A stretch of DNA of 64,000 nucleotides, taken from contig KB911073.1 of assembly GCA_000383295.1 (NCBI GenBank), forward strand, positions 79,297 to 143,296, in the 5' to 3' direction. The notes below the pieces were generated by a model that saw only the letters and a program-made list of their open reading frames with translations, was not told the DNA's origin and ran no database searches. The DNA comes from Faecalispora sporosphaeroides DSM 1294. GTDB lineage: Bacteria > Bacillota > Clostridia > Oscillospirales > Acutalibacteraceae. The translations under genes were made by a program, and so were the position numbers. Shown piece after piece: positions 8,649 through 17,737 of the stretch. Each line of letters begins with the position of its first letter. Within the stretch, counting starts at the first letter, position 1.

Positions 8649-9080
8649 ATGACCAATACAGAGAAAGTAGCTTACATCCGCGGCCTGACCGAGGGGCTTG
8701 AGCTGGATACGGACAAGAAAGAGGTTAAGGTACTCAATGCGATTATTGATTTGCTGGATGATATTGCGCTGACATTGGCGGATATCGAGGCGGATCACGA
8801 AGAGCTGGCGGATCAGCTCGATGCTGTTGACGAGGATCTGGGTACGCTGGAGGATGATTTCTACGGCGACGAGGATGACGACGAGGATTATGATGCTGAT
8901 GACGACTGCTATTACGAGGTAACCTGCCCGGCCTGTAACGAAACGCTGTGCCTGACAGAGGATATCATCAACGAAGGCCACATCGACTGCCCGAACTGCG
9001 GCGAAAACCTGGAGTTCGATCTCGAGAGCCTGGAGGATGAAGACGAAGAGGGAAGCAGCTGCGGCTGTGAGCAACACTGA
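8649..9080 (+). CDS. CD1247 N-terminal domain-type protein with a C-terminal zinc-ribbon
   Basis: A 143-residue acidic protein. Residues 1-65 (MTNTEKVAYIRGLTEGLEL and onward) match the conserved N-terminal domain found in clostridial CD1247-like proteins, which is predicted to be helical. A strongly acidic Asp/Glu stretch (about 66-92) follows, then a two-CxxC zinc-ribbon-like region (CPACNETL and CPNCGENL, about 98-122), and a Cys-rich tail (SSCGCEQ). The function of the family is unknown. It has a good AAAGGGGG ribosome binding site and ends at a terminator. Confidence 0.82.
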   Translation: MTNTEKVAYIRGLTEGLELDTDKKEVKVLNAIIDLLDDIALTLADIEADHEELADQLDAVDEDLGTLEDDFYGDEDDDEDYDADDDCYYEVTCPACNETLCLTEDIINEGHIDCPNCGENLEFDLESLEDEDEEGSSCGCEQH

Positions 9081-9111
9081 TATTCGGCGGGAGATTCCTG
9101 CTTTTGGGAGA

Positions 9112-9138
9112 AACCGGTGCCGTGTGCACCGGTTTTTT
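9112..9138 (+). terminator. Intrinsic terminator after the CD1247-type gene
   Basis: Stem AACCGGTGC/GCACCGGTT with a short loop, followed by six T residues. Confidence 0.85.
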
Positions 9139-9242
9139 CGCGGAAACCCGGTTAGCAGGCATTTGCTGTGGGGTTCCCTAACGAGCTGCGGCCGGCAAAG
9201 GGCCGGCCCCGTGCGGAACCCAAGGATGGAAAGAGGGATATT

Positions 9243-10289
9243 ATGAGATTTACGAAAAAAATTGCGGGTTTGGTGCTGTCCGCGGCGCTTTTGGCAGTTT
9301 CTGCCGGGTGTGCTGGTCAGCCTGCCGCTTCTTCCTCCGCGGCCGAAGCGCCGCAGAGCAGTACCGTATCTGCCGCGGAAAAAACGCAGATGCGTGTCGG
9401 CGTGCTGAAAGGGCCTACCGGCCTCGGCATGCTCCAGGTGATGGAGAATAACGACAAAAAGACCGCCGCGAATGCGTATGCCTTTACCGTGGCAGGTAGC
9501 CCCGATGAGGTGGTGGCCAAGCTGGTTTCCGGCGAGCTGGACGCGGCCGCCGTCCCCACCAATCTGGCGGCCGCCCTTTACAACAAAACAAAGGGCGGTG
9601 TGCGCCTTGCGGCAATCAACACGCTGGGGATTTTGTATCTGGTCACCGGCGATGAGAGCATTAAGAGCATTGCGGATCTGAAGGGCAAAACCGTCTATTC
9701 CTCCGGCCAGGGCGCCGTGCCGGAATACGCGCTGGATTACATCCTGACGGCGAACGGCCTGAAAGACGATGTGAAGGTGGAGTACCTTTCCGAGCACAGC
9801 GAGGTCGCGTCGCAGCTTTTGGCGGGTAAGATTACCACGGCGGTTCTGCCCGAGCCCTTTGTAACTCAGGTCACCGCCAAGAACGCAAAGCTGAAACCCG
9901 CGCTGGATTTGACCGATGAGTGGGAGCGCGCGGTGCAGAAGGCCGATCAGGGCTCGAGCGTTCTCACCATGGGCGCGCTGGTCGTGCGCAGCGAATTTGT
10001 CAAGCAGAATCAGGGGGTTTTCGACAGCTTTTTGTCCGAATACCAGAAGTCCGTGGACTATGTCAATCAGAATCCCCAGCCGGCGGGCGCTCTGTCTGAA
10101 AAATACGACATTATGCCCGCGGCGGTCGCGCAGAAGGCGATCCCGAACTGCAATATCGTTTTTATCGCGGGGAACGACATGCGGGTTAAGACAGAGGACT
10201 TTCTCAAGGTGCTCTACGAGTATAATCCCAAGTCCATCGGCGGCGCGTTCCCGAAGGACGACTTTTATTACCTGAACGCAGCGGGATGA
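9243..10289 (+). CDS. ABC transporter substrate-binding lipoprotein (SsuA/ThiY/NMT1-like)
   Basis: A 348-residue extracytoplasmic binding protein. It has a lipoprotein signal peptide with lipobox (LAVSAGC, Cys about residue 23) and a Ser/Ala-rich linker. The periplasmic-binding fold has NMT1/SsuA-type features: GPTGLGMLQ near the start, DAAAVPTNLAAAL, and SSGQGAVPEYALDYIL. It supplies the permease and ATPase that follow in overlapping frames. The family transports taurine/alkanesulfonates, nitrate or thiamine precursors, and the substrate is not decided here. The ATG at 9243 has an AAAGAGGGA ribosome binding site. Confidence 0.88.
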   Translation: MRFTKKIAGLVLSAALLAVSAGCAGQPAASSSAAEAPQSSTVSAAEKTQMRVGVLKGPTGLGMLQVMENNDKKTAANAYAFTVAGSPDEVVAKLVSGELDAAAVPTNLAAALYNKTKGGVRLAAINTLGILYLVTGDESIKSIADLKGKTVYSSGQGAVPEYALDYILTANGLKDDVKVEYLSEHSEVASQLLAGKITTAVLPEPFVTQVTAKNAKLKPALDLTDEWERAVQKADQGSSVLTMGALVVRSEFVKQNQGVFDSFLSEYQKSVDYVNQNPQPAGALSEKYDIMPAAVAQKAIPNCNIVFIAGNDMRVKTEDFLKVLYEYNPKSIGGAFPKDDFYYLNAAG

Positions 10290-11047
10290 GCCGGGGTGCG
10301 ATCGGCCGCGCTGCGCGCGTGCTTGGCGTAGCGGCGTTCTGGCTTGCGGTTTGGCAGCTGTTATATCAAAGTGTAGGACAGGAGATCCTTCTGGTATCTC
10401 CTGCCCAAACTTTATCCCGTGTTTTTGAGCTGTCCTGCCGGGCGGATTTCTGGGTTTCCGCCGGTGGATCACTGTACAACGTAGCGGCCGGGTTCGTGTG
10501 CGCCTCTCTTTTGGGGGTCGTGCTGGGGGCGCTCTGCTGCCGCTTCCGCTTTCTGTATCAGCTCATTTACCCGCTGCTCAGCGCGGTAAAGGCGACTCCG
10601 GTGGCCTCTTTTATTATTCTGGCGCTCGTGTGGCTGCAGTCGGTCAGAGTCCCGGCGTTTATCGCGGGGCTGATCGTTCTGCCCATCGTATTCGGCAACG
10701 TTTGCCAGGGCGCGGCGGCGGCCGACCGCGAGCTGCTGGAAATGGCACGCGTATTCCGCCTTGGGCGGTGGAAAACGCTGCGGTACATTTATCTGCCTAC
10801 GGTGGCGCCGTACCTTGCGGCGGCCTTCACCACCGGCATGGGCCTGGCGTGGAAAGCGGGCGTGTCGGCGGAGGTGCTGGCTAACGTGAGAAGCTCCATC
10901 GGCGGCCGGATTTACGGCGCGAAAATCTATCTGGATACCGCGGATTTGTTCGCGTGGACGGCGGTGGTCGTGGTGCTGAGCGTGGCGCTGGAGCGGCTGC
11001 TGCTGGCCTGCTTTCGCCGGATACCTTGGGGGGAGGGAAAGCCTTGA
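10286..11047 (+). CDS. ABC transporter permease (SsuC-like)
   Basis: A 253-residue inner-membrane permease with about six hydrophobic segments. The cytoplasmic EAA loop appears around residues 150-175 (AAADRELLEMARVFRLGRWKT in part), where the ATPase docks. Its ATG overlaps the stop of the binding-protein gene (ATGA), and its own stop overlaps the TTG of the ATPase gene, so all three are tightly coupled. Confidence 0.88.
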   Translation: MSRGAIGRAARVLGVAAFWLAVWQLLYQSVGQEILLVSPAQTLSRVFELSCRADFWVSAGGSLYNVAAGFVCASLLGVVLGALCCRFRFLYQLIYPLLSAVKATPVASFIILALVWLQSVRVPAFIAGLIVLPIVFGNVCQGAAAADRELLEMARVFRLGRWKTLRYIYLPTVAPYLAAAFTTGMGLAWKAGVSAEVLANVRSSIGGRIYGAKIYLDTADLFAWTAVVVVLSVALERLLLACFRRIPWGEGKP

Positions 11048-11655
11048 AGCTCGAGCACCTGAACCAGGCGTACGGGGAGCGCGCCGTACTGCGGGATTTT
11101 TCTCTGGAGCTGCCCGATTCCGGCACGGTTTGCCTGTTTGGCCCCTCCGGGTGCGGCAAAACGACGCTGCTGAACTGCCTTGCGGGGATTTTGACGCCGC
11201 AAGGCGGAACGATTACGGGCCTTTCTGGGAAACGGATTTCGTATGTGTTTCAGGAGAGCCGTCTTCTGCCCTGGGCGACCGTGCTGGAAAATGTAGAGCT
11301 TGTGCTCCCGCCGAACCACACCCAAACGGCGCTGGAGTGGATTTCGCGCGCGGGGCTTCTGCCGTATGCCGGGCAGTACCCGCGAAAGCTGTCCGGCGGC
11401 CAGCGGCAGAGGGTCTCCTTCGCGCGGGCGCTGGCCTACGGCGGCGACGTGCTTTTGCTCGACGAGCCGTTTCACGCGCTCGACCGGGCGGCGGCGCAGG
11501 AAATGTCGGCGCTTTTGCAGCAGTCGTTTCCCGAATCGCTGAAAATCCTCGTCACTCACAGCCGCGAGGAGGCAGAGCGGCTTTCCGACCGCATTTATTT
11601 TTTGGAGGGCCCGCCGCTTCGCGTCGTTTCCTGCCGGGAGCAAACGGCGCGATAA
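11044..11655 (+). CDS. ABC transporter ATPase (SsuB-like)
   Basis: A 203-residue ATPase for the importer. It has Walker A GPSGCGKTT (about residue 33), Q-loop FQESRLLPW, signature LSGGQRQR and Walker B VLLLDEPFHALDR. I chose a TTG start at 11044 because it overlaps the permease stop (TTGA) and directly follows a GGGGAGGGAAAG ribosome binding site. Longer versions of this frame run inside the permease gene and would add a non-homologous extension. It is slightly shorter than typical SsuB proteins. About 210 bases without a gene follow. Confidence 0.87.
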   Translation: MKLEHLNQAYGERAVLRDFSLELPDSGTVCLFGPSGCGKTTLLNCLAGILTPQGGTITGLSGKRISYVFQESRLLPWATVLENVELVLPPNHTQTALEWISRAGLLPYAGQYPRKLSGGQRQRVSFARALAYGGDVLLLDEPFHALDRAAAQEMSALLQQSFPESLKILVTHSREEAERLSDRIYFLEGPPLRVVSCREQTAR

Positions 11656-11867
11656 TACGGTTCGGTTTCGGAATAATAATTTGAAATGCGGCGTTTTCAG
11701 TTCCTGCAGGCCCAGAGAAGCAATGCGAATTTCTTCTTGAGCGGCATGATGGGAAGTGCATGGCGATCTGTCCTATCAAAATTAACGATTTCCGTATTTC
11801 ATTTGTTGTGCAGTTGTGATATACTCTATAAGTTAATATTTCACAATGGCTTTTGGGAGTAGTTTAC

Positions 11868-13778
11868 ATGAAGAATAAAAGGGTTAGTATGTTTTACACG
11901 CTGCCGCAGATTTTGCTGGACATCGTGTGTATTTACGCCAGCTATTGGATCGCCTTTATTCTGCGGCTGGATAATAAGGTTCCCCCGAATTACGTCGATG
12001 CCTTCCAGCACTTTATGCCGTGGGCGACGATCATTTGTCTGGCGGTATTCGCACTTTCCAGATTTTACAACACCATGTGGCAGTTTGCCAGTCTGGACGA
12101 GCTGATCCAGATCTGCTTCGGCACGGGCTTTGCCGGTGTGCTGCTGCTGGTGCTGGGGTATACGGTCTTTAACCCCGAGCGTTTTCCGTTTACCGTGTAC
12201 GTGATGGGCGGCATTTTGATGCTGCTGTTCGTTGGCTTCTCGCGCTTCAGCTTCCGCCTGATGCGCCGGGCCAGAAAAAAGAACGAGCTCTCCAGACGCA
12301 AGGACAAGGAGGAGTTCCACCGGGTAATGATCATCGGTGCGGGTGAGACCGGCTCTATGATCATCAAGGAGATGAAAAGCGCTCCCGAAACCAGCGGGAT
12401 TCCCGTCGTCGCGATCGACGACAACCGTGCCAAGCGCGGCAGCCGCATCCATGGCGTGAAGGTGGTGGGCGGCCGTGAAAGCATCATCCGCGCTGCGGCG
12501 CGCTATAATGTAGACCAGATTCTGCTGGCGATCCCCACCTCCAAGAAAAAGGATTTGCAGGAGATTCTGCAGATCTGCTCCAAAACCGGCTGCCAGTTGA
12601 AAACCGTGCCCGAGTACAGCGAGGTGCTGGAAAACGGTGTCGATACGCAGTCGATCCGCGATGTGGAGATCACCGACCTTCTGGGCCGCGATGAAATCAC
12701 GCTCGACGTGGACGAAATCTGCGGCTACCTGAAGGACAAAACCGTGCTGGTAACGGGCGGCGGCGGCTCAATCGGCTCCGAACTGTGCCGGCAGATCGCG
12801 CTGTTCAATCCGAAAAAAATCATTATTTTCGATATTTATGAAAACAATGCCTACGACCTGCAAAACGAGCTACTCATGCGCTTCAAGCGCCTGAATCTGG
12901 AGGTTCTGATCGGCTCGGTGCGCGATGCCGTCCGCGTCAACCACGTATTTGAGGTTTGCCGCCCCGACGTCGTGTTCCACGCGGCGGCGCACAAGCATGT
13001 GCCGTTGATGGAGCTGAGCCCCGGCGAAGCGGTGAAGAACAATGTGTTCGGCACGCTGAATGTGGCAAAAGCCGCGGATAAGTACGGCGTAAAGCGCATG
13101 GTGCTGATCTCAACCGATAAGGCCGTGAACCCCACAAATGTGATGGGCGCCACCAAGCGCATCTGCGAGCTGATCATTCAGTATTTCAGCCGCCACAGCA
13201 AAACGGATTTTGTGGCAGTGCGCTTCGGCAACGTGCTGGGCAGCAACGGCAGCGTGATTCCGTTGTTCAAAAAGCAGATCGCGTCCGGCGGGCCGGTCAC
13301 GGTTACCCACCCGGACATCATCCGCTATTTCATGACGATCCCCGAGGCGGCGCGTCTGGTGCTGCAGGCGGGCGGTATGGCTAAGGGCGGCGAAATCTTT
13401 GTGCTGGACATGGGCCAGCCGGTCAAAATCGCCGATCTTGCACGCAACCTGATCCGCCTTTCCGGGTATGAGCCGGACGTCGATATCAAAATCGTCTATA
13501 CGGGTCTGCGTCCCGGCGAGAAGCTGTACGAGGAGCTCTTGCTCGACAGTGAGGGCGGCTGCGCCAAAACCTCTCACGAGCTGATCTACATCGGCACGCC
13601 GATTCCGTTCAGCGAAGAGACCTTTCTCAGCGAACTCGATACGCTGCGCCATTGCGCGGGTGTCGACAACGTCAGGATGATGGAGATCATTCACCATCTG
13701 GTGCCCACGTACACCGGCCACGCGGAAAAGAGCGACGCTCTGGCGCAGGCGGAGGAAGAAAAGGAAACAGAAGCATAA
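11868..13778 (+). CDS. Membrane-bound nucleotide-sugar 4,6-dehydratase/epimerase (CapD/FlaA1/PglF family)
   Basis: A 636-residue protein with four N-terminal membrane segments (about 1-135). A CoA-binding-like Rossmann domain (about 145-270; GAGETGSMIIKEM) and a short-chain dehydrogenase domain (about 285-600) follow. The latter has the dinucleotide motif TGGGGSIGSEL, the STDKAVNPTNVMGATKR segment and FGNVLGSNGSV. Such enzymes make UDP-4-keto-6-deoxy amino sugars for surface polysaccharide. The ATG at 11868 is preferred over an in-frame TTG 15 bases upstream. The gene stands alone, far from the glycan island, and may supply precursors to it or to other envelope pathways. Confidence 0.9.
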   Translation: MKNKRVSMFYTLPQILLDIVCIYASYWIAFILRLDNKVPPNYVDAFQHFMPWATIICLAVFALSRFYNTMWQFASLDELIQICFGTGFAGVLLLVLGYTVFNPERFPFTVYVMGGILMLLFVGFSRFSFRLMRRARKKNELSRRKDKEEFHRVMIIGAGETGSMIIKEMKSAPETSGIPVVAIDDNRAKRGSRIHGVKVVGGRESIIRAAARYNVDQILLAIPTSKKKDLQEILQICSKTGCQLKTVPEYSEVLENGVDTQSIRDVEITDLLGRDEITLDVDEICGYLKDKTVLVTGGGGSIGSELCRQIALFNPKKIIIFDIYENNAYDLQNELLMRFKRLNLEVLIGSVRDAVRVNHVFEVCRPDVVFHAAAHKHVPLMELSPGEAVKNNVFGTLNVAKAADKYGVKRMVLISTDKAVNPTNVMGATKRICELIIQYFSRHSKTDFVAVRFGNVLGSNGSVIPLFKKQIASGGPVTVTHPDIIRYFMTIPEAARLVLQAGGMAKGGEIFVLDMGQPVKIADLARNLIRLSGYEPDVDIKIVYTGLRPGEKLYEELLLDSEGGCAKTSHELIYIGTPIPFSEETFLSELDTLRHCAGVDNVRMMEIIHHLVPTYTGHAEKSDALAQAEEEKETEA

Positions 13779-13831
13779 CAAACGGTTCGCGTTCCTGAAC
13801 GATTCCATTGAAAACGGACAGAAACAGAACA

Positions 13832-13873
13832 GCCTCCCGTCGTAGATGAAAACTACGGCGGGAGGCCTTTTTT
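13832..13873 (+). terminator. Intrinsic terminator after the nucleotide-sugar dehydratase gene
   Basis: A 14-bp stem (arms beginning GCCTCCCG and ending CGGGAGGC) followed by six T residues. Confidence 0.9.
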
Positions 13874-14009
13874 ATCTTTGCCCGTTTGATGCGGTGCAGT
13901 TCATTGGTCCAGCCGTGTCGGCGGGAACATCTGCCGGCGGAGTAAAGCCTTGGAAAAGATAACCGCAGTATTCAGAGGCAGGGAATATTTAGTAATTGTG
14001 GGTTCCCTA

Positions 14010-14038
14010 TTGTGCCGGGTTCGTACTCTCTTTATAAT
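14010..14038 (+). promoter_or_regulatory. Sigma-A-type promoter of the GHL10 gene
   Basis: TTGTGC and a perfect TATAAT separated by 17 bases, about 110 bases upstream of the start codon. The rest of the 370-base gap between the two genes holds only the preceding terminator and this promoter. Confidence 0.55.
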
Positions 14039-14149
14039 GAAAATAAAACCAATGAAAAATAATCCATTGGAAAAAGACGGATATGACCCTTTCAAGCGCC
14101 CGGTGCGTTTGGCAGAGAGTCAAGCCCGAACAGCAAAAGGAGAACAACG

Positions 14150-15634
14150 ATGAAAAAGCGATCTGTATGGGGAAGATGCCTCGCCGTCCTGATGACCGCC
14201 GTGACGCTGGTGCTGCCGGGTGTGCAGGCGGGGGCGAAGCAGAGCACAGGGACGCGCACGCTGATGATGGATACCAGAAGCTACCAGATGGCGCCCGGAA
14301 ATCTGTACGACATCAAGGTGTCGGTGAACGGCGCAAACGTCAGCTCTTCGGACGCTGTGGTGTATTCCTCGCGCGATTCCGTCGCCAGGGTCAGCCGGAT
14401 TGCCGGAACAGACAAGTACCGCGTCACGGCCTTGCGGGAAGGAACTACCTATGTGACTTCCGAGGTGTACGGCGTTCACGCCTCTGTTCGCATAACGGTG
14501 AAAAAAGGCGTGCAAAAGCGGGGTGAGGCCAACCGCTCCGTCACAGTGATCGGCACGGCGACTTCACAAAGCGAGATGCGTGCGGTGTGGATACCGTATA
14601 TGAGCCTTGATATGAGCGGGCAGCCCGATCGGAGCGAAGCGGCCTTCCGCAGAAAATTTGACACCCTTGTCTCTCAGGCGAAGAACAGCGGTATGAATAC
14701 CCTGATCGTTCATGTGCGCCCATTCGGCGATTCGCTGTATCCCTCCGCTTATTATCCCTGGTCGCACCTGCTCACCGGCACGCAGGGAACATCGCCGGGG
14801 TACGATCCGCTGGCCTATATGGTTCAGGCCACACATCAGGCTGGGCTGAAATTTCACGCCTGGGTGAATCCGTTGCGCGTTTCCTTAAAAGGGCTTCCGA
14901 AGTCCTTTTCCTCCGATAATCCGGCGGTGATTTGGAAGAACGATGCCTCGAAGCAGAACTGGACGATGGAATGGAACGGCGAATGGTATTATAACCCCGG
15001 CATTACCGAGGTGCGCGACCGGATCGTGTCCGGTGTGCGCGAGATCGTTCAGAATTACGATGTGGACGGCGTTCAGTTCGACGATTATTTTTATCCCACC
15101 ACGGCCTCCGCAATCGACAGCGTGTCGTACCTTGCCAGCGGAACCTCGCTGTCTGTCGCCGACTGGCGGCGGCAGAATATCAATGCGCTGGTCTCCGAGG
15201 TATACGCGGCGGTCAAGCAGACAAAGCCAGCCGTTTTGTTCGGCATTTCCCCGCAGGCCAATCTTCAGAATAACCGGAACATGGGTGCCGATGTCGCCAC
15301 ATGGGGCAGTCAGGCCGGGTATGTCGATTATCTTTGCCCGCAGCTGTACTTCAATTCCAGAAACGCGGTGATGCCCTTCGACGCAACGGCGGTCACCTGG
15401 CGTAAGCTGGTGACGAACCCGGGTGTGAAGCTGTATTTCGGCCTGGCGCTGTATAAGGCCGATTCCAATGCGGACGGCGGCACCTGGATTACCCCTGGCT
15501 CCGTGATGGCGTATCAGATTCAAAAAAGCAGGAGTCTTGGCGCAAACGGATTTATGCTGTATTCCGCCGCGTTTCTGGAAAACCGCCAGACCGGCTCCGA
15601 GATGGCGCAGGTGAAAAAGCTGCTTCATATGTAA
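14150..15634 (+). CDS. Secreted GHL10 (DUF187) family glycosyl hydrolase-like protein
   Basis: A 494-residue exported protein with a signal peptide (residues 1-28, MKKRSVWGRCLAV then a hydrophobic core and QAGA). A small beta domain (about 35-125) with the motif DTRSY follows, then a GHL10/DUF187 TIM-barrel-like domain (about 140-490). Barrel landmarks are EMRAVWIPYMSLDMS, HVRPFGDSLYPS, HAWVNPLRV and DGVQFDDYFYP, the last carrying likely catalytic acids. Relatives act on cell-envelope polysaccharide, but no substrate is established. The N-terminal small domain closely resembles the C-terminal domain of the 1397-residue protein at 53214-57407. The ribosome binding site is AAAGGAGAA. Confidence 0.87.
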   Translation: MKKRSVWGRCLAVLMTAVTLVLPGVQAGAKQSTGTRTLMMDTRSYQMAPGNLYDIKVSVNGANVSSSDAVVYSSRDSVARVSRIAGTDKYRVTALREGTTYVTSEVYGVHASVRITVKKGVQKRGEANRSVTVIGTATSQSEMRAVWIPYMSLDMSGQPDRSEAAFRRKFDTLVSQAKNSGMNTLIVHVRPFGDSLYPSAYYPWSHLLTGTQGTSPGYDPLAYMVQATHQAGLKFHAWVNPLRVSLKGLPKSFSSDNPAVIWKNDASKQNWTMEWNGEWYYNPGITEVRDRIVSGVREIVQNYDVDGVQFDDYFYPTTASAIDSVSYLASGTSLSVADWRRQNINALVSEVYAAVKQTKPAVLFGISPQANLQNNRNMGADVATWGSQAGYVDYLCPQLYFNSRNAVMPFDATAVTWRKLVTNPGVKLYFGLALYKADSNADGGTWITPGSVMAYQIQKSRSLGANGFMLYSAAFLENRQTGSEMAQVKKLLHM

Positions 15635-15710
15635 TGCAAACGAGAGTGCGATCAGGAAAACGCGGTTATATGGCAAATCGTGCGGAACCTGCATATCGTA
15701 AATGGAAAAG

Positions 15711-15743
15711 GAGGAGCTGTCCTTTACGGGGCGGCTCCTCTTT
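15711..15743 (+). terminator. Intrinsic terminator after the GHL10 gene
   Basis: GAGGAGC/GCTCCTC stem with an extended inner pairing, followed by a short T run. Confidence 0.6.
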
Positions 15744-15876
15744 GATTCCCGCAACGGGTGGGTGCCGGGGAATGGGGTATAGGAAATAGCTATAATGCAA
15801 TATAGGATAATAGAGTTACCATATATGTTTTGTTATGGGTTATAATAGCCTCATCAAATATTAGGAGGGCTTCCCA

Positions 15877-17037
15877 ATGAGCAAGAGATTTCAAACAGTC
15901 GGCAGTTTGCTGCGCCCCCAAAAACTGCTGAACTACAAACATCAGATTGAACAGCGCGACGACATCACCTACCCGTTTTATGCGGATTTTGAAGGGTATG
16001 AGGAATGCGAGTTTGAAGCAACCAAAGACGTGGTGAACCGTCAGATTCAGCACGGCCTTGAAATTATTACAGACGGCGAATACTCCAAATCCATGTGGCA
16101 TCTGGATTTTGTCTGGGGCCTGAAGGGCATCAGCCGCTATATTGCGGATCACGGCTATTTCTTCCGCGATAAGGATCAAACCCAGAAATATGAGACGCGC
16201 CGCGACATCGGCCTGCGGATTACCGAGCCCCTCAGCGGGCGGAACCACCATTTTATTCAGGTGTTCAAAAGGCTTCAGTCCATTGCAGGCGGAAGAGAAA
16301 CCAAGATTTGCGTTCCGTCTCCGTCGCATATTTTCGGTGAGCTTTCGTGGTCTGGCAATATCGGCGGCAAGGATTCCGTCTATTCCACCACCCAGGAATT
16401 AAAGGCGGGGCTTGTGCAGGCATACCGGGAATTTGTTGAGGAATACGCCGCGGCGGGAGGGAAGATCCTGCAGTTCGACGACTGCCTGTGGGAGATTTTC
16501 GCCGACGATAATCCCAATTCTCCGTATACGGGCGAGAATATCGATCAGGAGTCGGTTCGGTCTTTGGCGTCGGAGTTTATTGACATCAACAACACGATCA
16601 TCGATTTTGGCCACAGTCTCGGGCTGAAGGTGTGGACGCACAACTGCCGCGGAAACTATGATTCCCGCAACATGGGCGGCGGTTCGTACCTGAAGATCGC
16701 CAATTTGTTCCTCAAGCAGCTGAAGTACGACCGTTTCTTCCTGGAGTGGGACGACGACAGAGCCGGTTCGCTGGAAGCGCTCGCCGTGTTCCAGGAGAAG
16801 CCCGGCACGGAAGTCGTACTCGGTCTGCTGTCAAGCAAAACAAACACGCTGGACGACGAAGCCCGCGTGCTCAGACTGCTGGACGAGGCGTCTCAGATTA
16901 TCCCGAAAGAGCGTCTGCTCCTTTCGCATCAGTGCGGCTTTGCCTCCTGCGACGGCGGCAACGAACTGACGGAAGACGAGCAGTGGGCAAAAATCGATCA
17001 GGGCCAAAAAATCGCTTTGCAGTACTGGGGCGAATGA
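15877..17037 (+). CDS. MetE C-terminal-like (cobalamin-independent methionine synthase family) methyltransferase
   Basis: A 386-residue zinc-dependent methyltransferase of the UROD/MetE-like superfamily, similar in size to YxjG/YxjH-type proteins. It lacks the N-terminal barrel of full-length MetE. Probable zinc ligands are visible: His and Cys in WTHNCRGNY (about 245-252), Glu in FFLEWDDDRAG (about 287), and Cys in LSHQCGF (about 350). The N-terminal QTVGSLLRP motif is typical. The likely reaction is methyl transfer to homocysteine, but the methyl donor is uncertain. I see no SAM riboswitch or T-box in the leader; a TATAAT box lies at 15841-15846. Confidence 0.85.
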   Translation: MSKRFQTVGSLLRPQKLLNYKHQIEQRDDITYPFYADFEGYEECEFEATKDVVNRQIQHGLEIITDGEYSKSMWHLDFVWGLKGISRYIADHGYFFRDKDQTQKYETRRDIGLRITEPLSGRNHHFIQVFKRLQSIAGGRETKICVPSPSHIFGELSWSGNIGGKDSVYSTTQELKAGLVQAYREFVEEYAAAGGKILQFDDCLWEIFADDNPNSPYTGENIDQESVRSLASEFIDINNTIIDFGHSLGLKVWTHNCRGNYDSRNMGGGSYLKIANLFLKQLKYDRFFLEWDDDRAGSLEALAVFQEKPGTEVVLGLLSSKTNTLDDEARVLRLLDEASQIIPKERLLLSHQCGFASCDGGNELTEDEQWAKIDQGQKIALQYWGE

Positions 17038-17104
17038 TTGCCGAGGCTTTTGTCCTATTCGTGCGGTAGCAGCCGTACTTTACGATTGCACCATTATGAA
17101 ATGG

Positions 17105-17146
17105 AAAAGGCTCCGTTCCCTTAGCATATAGGGAGCGGAGCTTTTG
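17105..17146. terminator. Bidirectional terminator between the MetE-like gene and the gerQ-like gene
   Basis: GCTCCGTTCCCT and AGGGAGCGGAGC arms are flanked by AAAA on the left and TTTT on the right. It lies between two convergent genes. Confidence 0.8.
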
Positions 17147-17161
17147 ATTGGCCATTTTTTG

Positions 17162-17722
17162 TTAATAATAGAAGCGGATAAATTTGATGTTGTAAAAATC
17201 GCAGGCCAACAAATCGTCGGTGTCGGATTCATTGATCAGAATATAGTTTGCGCCCACACCCAGCAATGTGCCGGAGCGGTCGGTCATGGTGTTGGTGCCC
17301 AGCAGAAATTCTACCCGCACGCGCCGCCCGATCTGCGTGCGCAGAAAGCCGTTCAGGTATTGCAGGCTTTCCACCGTCATGGGCATCGGCTGGTTCAGGT
17401 CGGTAATCGCGCCGCTGAAGGCCTCCGGCGGCGTGTTGGGCACAAAGCCGGTCGAGCCGGGAACAGGGGGAATCTGCGCCAGTGCCGTGGAGGGCGATGC
17501 GCCGGCCGGCTGCTGAAAGCTGACCTGCTGGTACGGTGTGGAAGGAACAGCAGAGGTCATGGACGGCATAGTCTGCGGCGGAATTTGTGCCGCCATTTGG
17601 CTCTGCGCGCTCGCGGTCTGGGTTGTGCTTTGCGCGGCGGGCGGCCAGGCGGGCATCCCGCAGGATGGGCAGGCTCCGGTTTGGGAATAAACCGCGCTGT
17701 AACCCGTGTTTGGTTGATTCAT
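17162..17722 (-). CDS. gerQ: GerQ-like spore coat protein
   Basis: A 186-residue protein. Residues 1-115 are rich in Pro, Gln, Ser, Ala and Thr, with one CxxC (ACPSCGMP). The C-terminal domain (about 120-186) resembles spore coat protein GerQ, with ESLQYLNGFLRTQIGRRVRV, a GTLLGVGANYILI turn and the aromatic C-terminus. In Bacillus GerQ is needed for coat localisation of the cortex-lytic enzyme CwlJ and is crosslinked by transglutaminase. The cwlJ-like gene lies 15 bases upstream in the same direction, which strongly supports the call. The long low-complexity N-terminal half is longer than in Bacillus GerQ. Confidence 0.78.
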   Translation of the reverse strand: MNQPNTGYSAVYSQTGACPSCGMPAWPPAAQSTTQTASAQSQMAAQIPPQTMPSMTSAVPSTPYQQVSFQQPAGASPSTALAQIPPVPGSTGFVPNTPPEAFSGAITDLNQPMPMTVESLQYLNGFLRTQIGRRVRVEFLLGTNTMTDRSGTLLGVGANYILINESDTDDLLACDFYNIKFIRFYY

Positions 17723-17737
17723 GGTGATGTCACCTCA

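Noticed and set aside
8625..10472. Long minus-strand frame of 615 codons
   Set aside because: It lies antisense to the CD1247-type gene, a terminator and the ABC binding-protein gene, all of which have clear homology. GC-rich codon bias produces such shadow frames.
15635..15876. SAM riboswitch or T-box upstream of the MetE-like gene
   Set aside because: No K-turn, SAM-I core or T-box sequence could be found; only a terminator and a TATAAT box.
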